From Dryomyza anilis (Eukaryota; Arthropoda; Insecta; Diptera; Dryomyzidae): a stretch of 64,000 nt of DNA. The stretch is from assembly GCA_951804985.1 (NCBI GenBank), contig OX638132.1, forward strand, positions 18,395,529 through 18,459,528, in the 5' to 3' direction. The translations under genes and the position numbers were made by a program. Below the pieces are notes generated by a model. It made no database searches. It was not told the DNA's origin and saw nothing but the letters and a program-made list of their open reading frames with translations. This document shows positions 49,493 through 60,652 of this stretch, one piece after another; the stretch's first letter is position 1, and every line of letters starts with the position of its first letter.

Positions 49493-50515
49493 TAGCTGGA
49501 CCCGTGCACGACTCGTGCCAAGATTTTGTGAATTCAAAGATATGGAGCGATTTTATTAATATGAAAAACATTTTTGTTATTTATAGCAGGGGCACTTGCT
49601 TCGCTGTGGAAGTTTTTATGGGTTTTATCAAATAATAATTCTCCGCCTTTTCTCAAAGACAATTCTTTCTCAGACTGCGCATCCCCGTAGAATTCTTCCC
49701 AGATGAATAGTTCGCCGTAGAATCCTTCCCAGTAGAAATCTTCGCCGTAAAATTCTACTCGATAGAACGCTTTCCCATAGAATGCTTCCCGTAGAATTCT
49801 TTCCGGTGGAATTCTTCCCGGTAGAATAATTCCCGCTTGAATTCTTTCCAGTAGAATTCTTTCCCGTAGAATTTTTCCCGGTAGAATTGTTCCCAGTAGA
49901 AGTTTTAGAGTGGTGAATTTTAATGTGGTGAGTTTTAGTGTGGTGAGTTTTAGAGTGGTGAGTTTTAGTGTGGTGAGTTATAGTGTGGTGACTTTTAGAG
50001 TGGTGAGTTTTAGTGTGGTGAGTTTTAGAGTGGTGAGTTTTATTGTGGTGAATTTTTTGTGTGGTGAGTTTTAGTGTGTTGAATTTTTAGTGTTGTGGAT
50101 TTTAGTGTGGTGAATTTTATTGTGGTGAGTTTTAGTAGGGTGAGTTTGTTTTTCTTTTTCCTTTAGTTTGGATTTTAGTTTTATGTTATTGCTTTTGTTT
50201 TTATGTTTTTGCTTTGGTTTTGTGCTTTTGTGTTTTTGCTTTTAATTTTTTTTTTTGTATTTAAGTTTTTTGTTTCATGTTCGTAGCTGGTGAAAGTGAG
50301 TTATATCGTATTGAAAGTTTAGGTTGTAAGGGAGGTGCCACGCCTCTTTGTCCAATTCCGCCGATATATAGCCCATCATTCCTTCCAGATCATATCGCAT
50401 CTATGGTAAAAATTTCAAGAAAATTTGATCAGCCGATTAGACGGAGAAGCGGAACAAACGTACAAACGAACAGAAAGATTTATTATATTAATAGGAATAG
50501 GATTATATAACAAAT
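49493..50515 (+). mobile_element. Double-minisatellite element, full copy
   Basis: Begins CTAGCTGGACCCGTGCACGA. The array of GTAGAATTCTTCCCG type follows (49690-49900), then the array TTTAGTGTGGTGAG (15-bp period, 49905-50150). A T-rich TTTTGTTTTTATG stretch follows. It ends with GGTGCCACGCCTCTTTGTCC, ATTTGATCAGCCGATTAGAC and GAACAAACGTACAAACGAAC, where other copies have the GTCT/AGAC microsatellite. Class unknown; the general layout recalls Helitron-like or other microsatellite-ended arthropod repeats. Confidence 0.78.
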
Positions 50516-50957
50516 AATATACAAGAATTACTTGAATACAAGAATTACTGAAAAGAATTACAAGTTTAGAGTTTATTTTTTTCAAAAGTGATGTTAAATT
50601 AAATCAATTTCAAAATCACTAAATTCGAATAGCCAATACGAAAAATATGTATACATCATTACACACTAGACTTATAAAATATTTAAATTTTTTAATTTTT
50701 ATTTATTATTTATAAAAGGCACATCATCCGTAAATGTTCTTAATCTTTAACCAATAATTTATAAATGTTTTATGTAATTATAATGACTTCTTAATGCTAC
50801 AATGTGTAATTCTATATTTTTGCCATTTTTCTTTTGGATAAATATTGCTCTCGTATGTTTGCGAAAATTCCAGTGTAACAAGAAATAAAACCCAATGTGG
50901 TATTTGATTGAACTTAAACACTTAAGCACAAAAACTTAAACACTTTTGTTTATCATA
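50516..50957. other. AT-rich DNA, nothing recognised
   Basis: No gene and no repeat match seen. Confidence 0.5.
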
Positions 50958-51873
50958 CACGGATAGAAAAGATTTGTTTAAATATGCTTACATTTCATAA
51001 TAATGTAATTCGAAATTAAATATTATAAATAATATCTGGTTACATTATAATTGAATTAAATACTAATAATTTTGTTCAGATTTTATTTTTAGTATACGAT
51101 ATTTAAGCATAAATTGCTTTAAGCGCTCATCTATTTATATTTACTATATTTATGTTTATATAGTTAATATATTTGTTCTTTAGACTTTTCATTATTTTGC
51201 AGTGTGTAATGACATCAACGATTCCTCTATGCTTCACCAATATCAGGTCAGGGCCATCGATCATTTCATGCATGACAAATCATTAACAATGTCTTGCACA
51301 TGATTCATAGATTATGCATCGATCAATTTATATGATAAATTCATGCATGGCAATGATATTTCATCAAGAATTTTAAATTTGTATCATATTCAAATTCTTT
51401 GATGATTTCCTCGAATATATAATGAAATGTCCACTATAAAGTCGCTACAAACAAGTCATCAGTGACGAAATTTTACAATGTCCTCGATTTATCATTGATG
51501 CCATTTTCGTGAATAATTTCAACTTCTGCTGGGCTGTTTTTAATATAAATTTGTAATTCACTGAGTTTTTATTGTGTAAAAAAATTATTAGCAACAATTT
51601 AAATGTTTTACATTAATATGAAGTGTAAACAACAATATGTTTATATAAAAATACAATGATGTTCACATCCCGAAATACATATATGTTAGCAAGCAACATT
51701 TAAAGTTATTCATTTCAATGATAAATATGTTTGAACGAAAATAAAAAATATATTTGAATGTCATAATAATGTTTATAATGAAATTAAAATGTTGTTTGCA
51801 TATTGCTTCAAACATAAATGTGATGCCTGGCAAAATTATGTTTGGAACGAGTCGTTTTATTTCTTTCAGCGTA
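50958..51873 (+). mobile_element. CACG-family MITE, complete but diverged
   Basis: Starts CACGGATAGAAAAG after TA (50956-50957). It ends TTTCAGCGTA before TA (51874-51875), the last base changed from the consensus G. The middle (51190-51540) differs from other copies and holds ATGCATGA/TCATGCA words. That part may be another nested insert. Confidence 0.85.
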
Positions 51874-51875
51874 TA

Positions 51876-52761
51876 TTCATTACCAATTTATGAGTATTAA
51901 AAAGATGCGCAGAGTTTGTAAGTGTGGGCATGAGATATGATGTGAAATAAATCTCGGAATTAATGCAAAGAAAATCCCACGGATATCGAATCACTTACCA
52001 AAGCAAAACACACAACGTAAACTCAAACCGCACGGTTGTCTCTGTTCGGTAATCGGGTGCCGGATACTCTTTTCGTATCTGTTGATTATGGCGCCAATGC
52101 GCATTAATATTGGATCCGGATTTTCAAGAGGAGCGAGTGGCAACATCTACGAAAGCAGCAGGCTGCACAAGGATGGCCAACAAATAAAGAAACCAAATAA
52201 ACGAAAGAACCGAACGAGTCGAACGAATCAACGGAATCAAATCGAATCGAATGTATAAATGGATCAACGACCGACATATGATTTTTGTTTTTATATGATT
52301 ATTGGCAAAATAAAGGATATTGCAAAGCTTACAAAGCGATTGAATGGATTTTTTGTTTTTTTCTTTTTGTTGGGCAGCAAATAAAGCGAATTAAGCGCAA
52401 GGCGTTCAAAGGAAATGCGAAAAACCAAAAGGCACATGACCGAAAACATGCTGCCGCATGTTACCGAACGAAAATAATAATAAAAACGCCAGCAGCCAAT
52501 AAGAAGGAGGCAGGCATCAGGCAGCACCGACGGAAATAGTAAAGGAAGCAAGAAGTTGGTGAAAATGAGCTGCAGCTGCGGCGAAAAAGCATTTATTGCA
52601 CATGTTCTTGGTAGAGGCTTCCAAAGAAGCGCATGAAAAAGTTGCCACATTGAAATATATTTTGTTTTCATTTAAATCTATGTAGATGATAAAACATAGC
52701 TACTATATTCTTATATTTTAAATTTCTTTATTATTAAAAACGGATTTATTTTATATTGTAA
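51876..52761. other. Less AT-rich, non-repetitive DNA; no gene recognised
   Basis: 51990-52240 and 52390-52640 have balanced composition (ATGGCGCCAATGCGCATTAA). A 126-codon minus-strand frame (52291-52671) and an 84-codon plus frame overlap. Neither shows a domain. This looks like intron or regulatory DNA. Confidence 0.4.
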
Positions 52762-53330
52762 CTAGCTGGACCCGTTTTAAGCGTTGCCCGTGCTATGTTT
52801 TTGTAAATGCAAAATTATATCTTTTTAAATTACGGCCCTTTTTAGTACATGCATACGTCGCCATTTTTTTCCGCTCACGTGCCACGCCCTTTGTCCAATC
52901 TCGTTCACATTCTACGTTATGATTACAATATTCAATATGATCCTTTGTTTCGATTCTTACAACTCTGCTCTGAGTAGGTCAGGAGTTATAGCAATTTTAA
53001 TGTTTTGGTTATAAGGAAGATGCCACACCCCGTCGTCTAATACCGCCCACTTTCTACGTGACGATTGAAGTTTTGAATATGAACATTTGATTCAATTTGT
53101 ATAACTTTACTCTTAGTTTGTCAGGAGTTATGGCAATTTTAATGTTTTGGCTATATGGGTTGTGCCACGTAGAATGTGGTCCAATCCCAACCACATTCTA
53201 CGTGGCTATTGGAGTTTTAAATATGAACATTTAATTCGATTTTTATAACTCTACACTTAAGTGTTTTAGTCCCTGATTAAACTTATCCAAGCCGTTTGTT
53301 AACTGATCGAAAAACACACACGGAATAAAA
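52762..53330 (+). mobile_element. CTAGCTGGACCC-ended repeat, diverged relative without the arrays
   Basis: ACTAGCTGGACCCGTTTTAAG matches the start of 49493. GCCACGCCCTTTGTCCAATC and AACTGATCGAAAAACACACAC resemble its right part. In between, a unit of about 125 bp (TTCTACGTGRC-ATT...ATATGAACATTTRATTCRA-TTTATAACTCTRC) repeats about three times with drift (52910, 53050, 53200). Confidence 0.6.
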
Positions 53331-54357
53331 TATATCCGTAAATGCCCAATCTTATTTATATGCCGTACAAAATAAAATGAGAAAACAATTAAAGCTACTA
53401 TTTTTGTATTATTGGAAATAACCCGCAGAATTCGAATATATGAAAATGGAAAACAATTTCCATGGATAGGTTTACGAAATATCGCCTAATAACTTTTGAA
53501 TCGAGCTTTGAAAAAGCTGGTCACAGATATTTGCAAATATTTCGCGTTTTAAATAAATGATTTGATCAAGTTTTAAATAAAATGAAATCTAATTAAACAT
53601 CCAATAAACATTTCTCACAACATTTTAAATTGGTTTACGGGGTTGAGAGAATTCGATAGAGGAACTCGAAAAATGTAATTTTTAGACACAAATTTAAAAT
53701 CCAAAATTAGCATGCCCCTTTTGTAATGAAATGATGTAAAAATAAAATAAATCTATGGATACATTTTGAGGGCAGAGAAAATCATGTGAAAATTTAGAAT
53801 TGTGTGTAAACTAAAAAGTCCCATTATTTGTTTTTATATCCTACAGCCATGGATTACAGGTTATACTATGTATGTGATGATATTTAAGCGCCTCTTAAGA
53901 AGAAAGACTAGTTTAAAAAATTATGTGTTGACCACCAAAATCGGTTCTAAAACTTTTGGACCTTCATTTCTAATTATGTTTGTATTAGATTCAAAACAAG
54001 TAAAACATTAGAAAGAGCAATTCATTACCTTTCAAATGAAATCAAATTGTTCAATATTGAGCTTATCGTTCACGTGCTACAGTAACTTGACTGAATGTTT
54101 TTAATTTATTGAGGGATAGAACTACCAAAAAATATTTTTCGACATAGAACATGAGTGCAATGTTTTAACAAAATCAAAAATAGAAAATCTCAAAAGTGCC
54201 CGGTTTGATGTAGAATTGCCAATATACACGATAACTTGAAAAATATTATTCCGAGTGCGATGAAATTTAATTTCAATATATTTAAGTCGAAAATTTATTC
54301 ATTATTATAAAATGAGTCAAATTTGTCAACGTACTCAACCACATCCCATACAAGATA
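53331..54357. other. AT-rich DNA, no gene seen
   Basis: No repeat match seen. A 69-codon plus frame at 53802-54011 lacks domains. Confidence 0.45.
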
Positions 54358-54359
54358 TG

Positions 54360-55452
54360 CACAGAAAAAAAAAATCTTCAATATGATGAATTTATTCATA
54401 AATATTATGAATTTCTTCTCCAACTACCAGATTCATCATATTGATACCACCGTTCATTAACTGACATATTAATGAATGTATTCATTATATATATGAACAA
54501 AATATTCAATACAATGAATTTGTATTGTCATATTGATAAATTTGTTCATAATATTTTATGAAAAAAAAAATTTTATAAAATATTTCGAAAAAAAAGTTTT
54601 GTAAAAATTTTATTTAAAAAAATAACAGTAAAAAAAAATTTTTAAAAATTATCCGAAAAAAATTTTGAAAAAAAAATAGAAACATTTTTTTTTTTTTCAA
54701 AAATAATTATTTTTATAAATATAACTTTTTATTAAAAAAAAAGTTGTAATTATAATAAATATATTATAAAACATTTTACTAATTTATGCATGTCGAGCAA
54801 GCATCATATAAGAAATAACACACAAGAACTACTTGAGAACTGAGAAGTGCGGTAAAAATGAACGAAAAAAAAAATATTTTGACAGAAATTTGGTTTAATG
54901 AACAGCGTTCTTCAATATAATGAACATATATGTTGTATTTTATAATTTGCTCCATTAATATGATGAAACGTATTCTTCACATACATTTCATCATATTGAA
55001 GAACACTTTTTCGACAGTTACCAAGCGTTCTTCATATTTATGGTATAATAATAATAGTTTGGCACTACAGTCCTATAAGAACTTAGGCCGAGCTCTCTCA
55101 CCATGTTGAGCTGTGTGTGTTATATTTGTACTCAAAGTGGTGGGACCTACAGTTTATTGCCGAATCCGAACGGCGGGTGAGAGCTTTTCATAGACATTGT
55201 TTTACTCTCGTAGGTTTGCCATTTACTGCCGAGAGGTAGCGCGGTATAGAAAAATGTTTCTATGAAAAGATCTTGTTAGCCCCAGTCCAGGCTTGAACCG
55301 GGGAACTTACGGCTCGCAGTCAAACGCACTAAACACTGAGCATTCATAACAATAATGGCGTTACTCATTAATATTATGAATGGTTCTTCAATACAATGAA
55401 TCATGAATTGAAGAACAGAATTCATCAATATGATGTACATTTTTTTTCGGTG
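54360..55452 (+). mobile_element. CACAG-family MITE, complete, interrupted by a SINE
   Basis: CACAGAAAAAAAAAATC ... TTTTTTTTCGGTG with TG on both sides (54358-54359, 55453-55454). The SINE lies in the right array between CATATTTATGGTA and CATTCATAACAATAATGG, which are contiguous in other copies (CATATTTATGATAGCATTCA). Confidence 0.9.
55042..55340 (-). mobile_element. tRNA-derived SINE, head clipped by about 10 bp
   Basis: Runs from the tail at about 55042 to CACTAAACACTGAG at 55340. The first bases of the tRNA head (GCCGCGGTAG) are absent. The body is otherwise full length. It is younger than the CACAG element it interrupts. Confidence 0.9.
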
Positions 55453-55469
55453 TGGCTTTACTTTTTATG

Positions 55470-55920
55470 ATATCATATCTCGTAAAGTATTCCAGATAAA
55501 GTTATTAAATTTAATATCCCAGTATGCCATTCGTATCGATATCGTTACGAGATCATTGCGAGTAGATGGAGAAATCACACGATATCGGACCCGTTCTCGT
55601 AACGATATCGAGTGTCAAATTGGATCTAGATGGAAGGTAGATATCGGAACGTTCTGTCGGAGTTTTCTCGATACGAAAAAATGTTCGAGATCGGAACGAT
55701 ATCGAAGAAAAAAACAATAAAAGTTCGAGATTTCTGCGAAAAATATTGCGATATCGATTTGATAAATGTTTAAATATCGTATCTTGTTAAAGAATTTGAA
55801 TGTACGAACATTTTTAAAAATTAGAATCGAGAAAGCAACGATATCGAACTTTTTTATCGAAGTTATTCGAGAAAGCTTCGAGGTATCGAAGGTCTCCGAG
55901 ACATGGCAGACTGAGATTAG
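55470..55920 (+). repeat. CGATATCG-rich interspersed repeat
   Basis: Inverse match to 41015-41560: CGGAGTTTTCTCGATACGAA, ATCGGAACGATATCGAAG, GAAAGCTTCGAGGTATCGAA. At least nine GATATCG words occur in about 400 bp. Open frames of 96 and 124 codons on opposite strands span it and look incidental. Confidence 0.65.
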
Positions 55921-57259
55921 TTTTAAACAATCATCCAACAATATATACTCAAATAAAAATAGGAGTAACATATTTTCTTTTTTATTCATATGTCTATTTA
56001 TATAGCACTCAATTATAATGCTTTCACATATTTATTTTGTTTTAAATATTACCCATATAGTTTGTCATTGATAGGCCAATTTCTTTGGAAGAGTATGAAC
56101 TAATTTTGGAATATTACAAATTGTGTGTCATTTTACTTTCTTGATTTTATGTGAAAAATGTTTATTGTATGTTTAATTACCTTTCATTTGATATAATACT
56201 TACTGTTTTTATTTATGTCTCTGGTTGGATACGCTAATCCCTTTAATTGTCATTAAAAATTCATTGTAAATTATTCATATTTTAAAGTTTATTCCCGACC
56301 CCCTTTACTAATTTCACAAACCCACCTGCACACATGATGTATAGTGTTTAATGTACAGATTCATAGATCTTCATATGTATTGAGTTTGTTATATAGAATT
56401 TTCTCTCAACATATCGTGCTTTTTATTGCCGTACAATGGGAAACAGTGGCAACGCTACACAAAGACATTTTATCGCAATTTGTGAACTTTTGCCACACTT
56501 TCGATGATAAGCGGATAAAACTAAAAAGAAAAAAAACACACACACACAAAAATATAACTCAAGAAATTTTTCGACGTTGGGATGTAATGTGTACCAAAAT
56601 GAAATCCAATAAGTGAATGAGTTGCGGTCTTTTGGTCAAATCACATTTGGCAACAAGAGCCAAAAGAAGTTGGCGAAATATATGAAATACGAGAGGCGGT
56701 ACAAATGGCCAAAAATGGCATCAGTGACGACAGAACCACTGACTGTCAATCTGTGGCCAGTTGTCTATCTACATAGTAACTTATGTAGCTGAGTGTGTGT
56801 ATGACAGACCGACTACACTGTGCGGCAACAGTAGAAAGAGCAGCGGCTGCTACTAATGACAAGAACGCTGTTGATGGCTACGACTATTGGAAAATACGAA
56901 GACATTTGCCACAAACGTTGCCAAAACGCACATGCAGTTGGCCATAAAATACAATTGTGGCCAAAATAAAATAAAATGCGAAAACTTTTATTAATAGATC
57001 GTTTGTTCAACATCAAAACGTATGTGGGTTTTTTTTATTTTTTAGATTACGTTTCTGTGGAGGCTTTAAGAATATCAGAAGTAATCAGTTTTCTTTTTGG
57101 TTTTTGTTGATAATTCAATTTGCACTTTTTGATTTTCAAAATAATATAATTTCTTTTTTGTTTGTTTGTCGAAAAATAATGTCAATGATTTAACTCAAAC
57201 TAAGCATTGATTGATGATAATTATTTTAAGTTTTTATATTATAATAGATATCTACTTAA
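55921..57259. other. Non-repetitive DNA, partly less AT-rich; no gene recognised
   Basis: 56420-57000 is richer in composition (for example CGCTGTTGATGGCTACGACT). Open frames of 67-90 codons lack domains. It resembles fly intron or enhancer DNA. Confidence 0.4.
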
Positions 57260-58480
57260 ACATATGGGGTTCCGGACGGGACATTCTTACGCTTAAAACT
57301 TAAATATCTCTAAGGAAATTTAATGAATTTAATTGATTTTTGTATGCATATAGTATTTAAATAAGACTAAACTAAATTGTAGAATTCTATATGGTAGATC
57401 AAAGGATATAAATAAAATAGTGGGCGTTTCGGACGAGACAAAAACGGAAGTAAATATCGAGGTTTATATGAACATTCCAAAAAATCTCCGAAATAATCGA
57501 AATATTTAAAAAAAAATAGTTGAAATCATGTGCTTTCTTTGTATATTTACACTTTGTTCCTAAAGTTTATAGTTTTTTCGTAATAAATCACAGAAAAATT
57601 CCGGACGGAACAAAAAATTCCGTATTGAAATTATCAGTACGATTTTTATTCTAAAAATACTTTTTTCGTACAATATATTTTTATGAATTATCTCTGAACA
57701 TAGCTGAGACAATTTACTTAATTTTTGTATATGTACACTTTATTTCTAAAGTTTACAGTTATTTCGTAATAAATCACAAAATAATTCCGGACGTTCCGTA
57801 TGGAAAATTTGCACTACGATTTTTTGCAAAAAATAATTGTGCATATGATAATATTAATAATCATTATTACGAAATGAATAGTGATGTACTATTGAAATTT
57901 TCAGATGTTTTTTAAGTTTTTGATTTTTTTATTTTATACTGTAGTTTTGCGCTTTTGGTACTCAAAGTTCCGGACGAGAACGATTTCAATTAGCTGTCAA
58001 AAATTTTCTAGAACTAGAAAAATTATGTTTACATTTTTTTACTATGGTAATATTATAGCCGCGGTAGCTCAGTGGTTAGTGCGTTGGACTGCGAGCCGAA
58101 AGGTCCCCGGTTCAAGCCTAGACTGGGGCTAACAACATGTTTTCATAGAAACATTTTTCCATACCGCGCAATCTTTAGGCAAACCTACGAGAGTAAAACA
58201 ATTGCCTATGAAAAGCTCTCACCCGCCGTTAAGATTCGGCAATAAACTGTAGGTCCCACCACTTTGAGTACAAATATAACACGCACAGCTCAAAATGGTG
58301 AGAGAGCTCGACCTAAGTTCTTATAGGACAGTAGTGCCAAACTATTATATTATTTAATATTATTTATATTACTATGGAAATAAATGTATCTTTCTGGTTC
58401 CGGACGGAACATCGAAAATTCTTATACAAAAATCGAAATTTTCAAGTTTTTTTTAATTTGGATCAATAATGTTAACTGAA
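57260..58480 (+). repeat. Decayed satellite with TTCCGGACG core, period about 155-187 bp
   Basis: TCCGGACG-type cores occur at about 57271, 57428 (one base off), 57599, 57786, 57969 and 58399, giving spacings of 157, 171, 187 and 183 bp, then a gap holding a SINE. The units at 57540-57610 and 57720-57795 align well (TTTACACTTTRTTYCTAAAG, TTTCGTAATAAATCACA). The core is often followed by an inverted GTTCCG, giving a small palindrome. Confidence 0.75.
58048..58370 (+). mobile_element. tRNA-derived SINE, full-length sense copy
   Basis: The tRNA-like head GCCGCGGTAGCTCAGTGG starts at 58058. The A-box is TAGCTCAGTGG and the B-box is GGTTCAAGCCT. The body runs through CAATAAACTGTAGGTCCCAC to CCAAACTATTATATTATT. 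ACTATGG occurs at both edges (58041, 58370) and is the likely target duplication. The acceptor and T-arm are tRNA-like. The anticodon arm pairs poorly, so the parent tRNA cannot be named. It is inserted in the satellite and is not a functional tRNA gene. Confidence 0.92.
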
Positions 58481-58736
58481 AAAACAGAAAATAAAATTTT
58501 GTATCTGAATGTTTTTAAAGTTAATTAATTTGGTTACTCAAAACACATGAAACATATTTAGATATTGCATAGTAACGTAATTTTATGAGTATTTCTTTAT
58601 ACGTTACCGTTAACGGAATAGAAATTTATTTTCAAATATTTTGATTCAGATATTTAAGATTCCAAATCCATCGTTAATTCAAAGAAATGAGCATATGGAA
58701 TTTTTCGGTCGTGGTTAACGTTTTCTGGAAATGCCA

Positions 58737-59400
58737 TATATAAAAAAAGTCTTGTCTGTCTGTTTGTTCCAGCGACTAAACCACTTAACCGATTTGATTG
58801 AAATTTTCCATGTGCATACTATGGAGTCCGGAGGGTGACAGAGGGCGCGCCCCATGCCTGAAAGTGGCATCTCCCATACAACGTAAACTTTGAAAACGAT
58901 TTAACTCGGCAATTACACCATTTATGAACATGAAACAAAAAACTCAAATACAAAAAAAAATAGTAAACCCAAAGCTTAAACACAAAAATAAAAATAAAAG
59001 CAAAAATACAAAAATAAAAAACAAAATCAATATAAAATTAAAAACATATAAAAGCAAAAAACTTAAAAAAAAGCAAAAACACAAAATCAAAAGCAAAACA
59101 AAAATGCAAAGCAAAAATGTAATTAAAAAAAAAAGTAAAGTAAAAACAAAAACAAAAACACAAATCTAATAAAAACTAAAGCAAAAACGGAAACAAAAAT
59201 AAACAAATAAAAAAATGCAAAAAACAAAAAACAAAATTAAAGGAATAGTAAATACAAAAGCATAAGAAAAAAGCAGGAAAAATATTAAAGGTTAAAATAT
59301 AAATAAAAATAAAAGCGGAAACCAAAAAAAAACAAAAACAAATTGAACAGCTATTCTTAAAAAAAGGGTTAAAAAGAATCCTCCCCGCCAAAATTCATTC
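58737..59400 (-). mobile_element. Relative of the double-minisatellite element, A-rich version
   Basis: AGTCTTGTCTGTCTGTTTGTTCC, AACCGATTTGATTGAAATTTT and ACTATGGAGTCCGGAGGGTG match the (GTCT)n end of 24727. AAACAAAAAACTCAAATACAAA and a long run of AAAACACAAAAATAAAAGC words (58930-59370) follow in place of the 15-bp arrays. An 81-codon Lys/Asn-rich frame here is low-complexity by-product. Confidence 0.72.
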
Positions 59401-60652
59401 TTTTATTCCATGACTCTTAATGCACAAAATAGCATTCCAGGTTTCATTAAATTATTCCAGGCCATATATATAATTTACACATATATATAATTTCAAATCA
59501 AGTACTTTTTTCTTAGTACATTTTGATTTTAAGATTACTACTAAAATGAAATTAATACTTATAATAATAATATTCTTTTATGATAATTATATAAATAGAG
59601 CTTTTGAGAACTTATAACAAAAAAGAACTAATCTAAATGACCAATTAGGTATTATGCAATATATTACAGCCTTTTAACTAAAAATAAAATAATTTTTTAA
59701 AAGATTAAATTTCAAATCAGTTTGTTAATTTTGCAGATATTTGCTTTTGTGAAAAAAAGACCCCTTTAAATTTAATATAAATAGTGTTTAATTTAAAATC
59801 AAACAGTATGCGAAAGAAACAATAAAAAAGATTAAATCTATTCGTATTATTGTTCCTTAAATTCTATAATTTCATGTGAGTTATTTTTTTTTCTTATTAT
59901 TGCTTCTTTTACCATAATATCTTATAAATTGTATAAATATTTTTGACAAAATAAAAAATATTTTGAATTTATGTCTGATTTACAATCTTGTTTTTTCGGA
60001 TATGGCCGGTAAGTTAACATAAATTGAATTTCCACTCGGAATTTTACGTCTGAAATCAAATTTTATGTAGCATATACGTTATATAATACAATTCAAATTA
60101 TTAAATGCTTAAAATTTCCAAATAATTCGTTCTAAAATTTTCTGTCCTATCCAAATTCTTTTCTACAAAGTAGGTACCTATGTTATTGTATTATTTTTGT
60201 TTAGCTTCTCTTCGTCATCTTCTATCTCATCAACTACCATTTGGGTTACTAATCTTATTGCATCCATCAAGCTTGATCCAGCAACAGCAGCAGCAGCACC
60301 ATCCACAGCCACAGCGCCATTATGTTGCTCATAAACTTTAGCTTTTTTTTCCATGACTCTTAAGCCTTTTGACAAGAAAATTGCATCTTTCTTCATGCTT
60401 GCGTTCATCAGCGTCAAAGTGCGCGCCACATCAACCTTCGCACACATAAATACACTGCCAAAGTATGAGTGAGATGGAGCACTAAAAAGTGCGTTCGTTT
60501 GTTCAGTCACACACGAGGTCAACGTTGCATTTTTTACACAAGCCATTTTTATGCCATTTTGAAATATTCCATGTTTTATGATACTGGAAATTATATGCCG
60601 AGCCGTTTATGCTTTTTAGAGAATTATATCTTAGAGAATTATATAAATCGTA
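59401..60652. other. AT-rich then less AT-rich DNA; weak ORF on the minus strand
   Basis: 59400-60170 is AT-rich with nothing recognised. 60200-60550 is richer and contains GCAGCAGCAGCAGCACC (60284). Confidence 0.45.
60178..60546 (-). CDS. Candidate ORF, 122 aa, function unknown (weak)
   Basis: The frame opens MACVKNATLTSC and runs through a short Ala-rich stretch (about residues 76-91, from the CAG run) to an acidic-basic end (DEIEDDEEKLNKNN). The composition is protein-like and the DNA is non-repetitive, which makes it one of the better open frames of the window. No known domain, no signal peptide, no evidence of splicing or conservation. It could be part of an exon, or chance. Confidence 0.2.
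   Translation of the reverse strand: MACVKNATLTSCVTEQTNALFSAPSHSYFGSVFMCAKVDVARTLTLMNASMKKDAIFLSKGLRVMEKKAKVYEQHNGAVAVDGAAAAVAGSSLMDAIRLVTQMVVDEIEDDEEKLNKNNTIT

Noticed and set aside
52291..52671. 126-codon minus-strand frame as a membrane protein
   Set aside because: It overlaps another frame on the opposite strand, has no domain, and its hydrophobicity follows from T-rich DNA.
55615..55989. 124-codon minus-strand frame
   Set aside because: It spans the CGATATCG-rich repeat, is disrupted in the related copy at 41015, and has no domain.
58058..58132. Functional tRNA gene
   Set aside because: The anticodon stem pairs poorly, and the sequence continues into a body and tail shared by five dispersed copies, with probable target duplications. 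It is a SINE head.
58924..59169. 81-codon Lys-rich frame
   Set aside because: It comes from AAAACAAAAATA repeats of the minisatellite-element relative. Not conserved, no domain.
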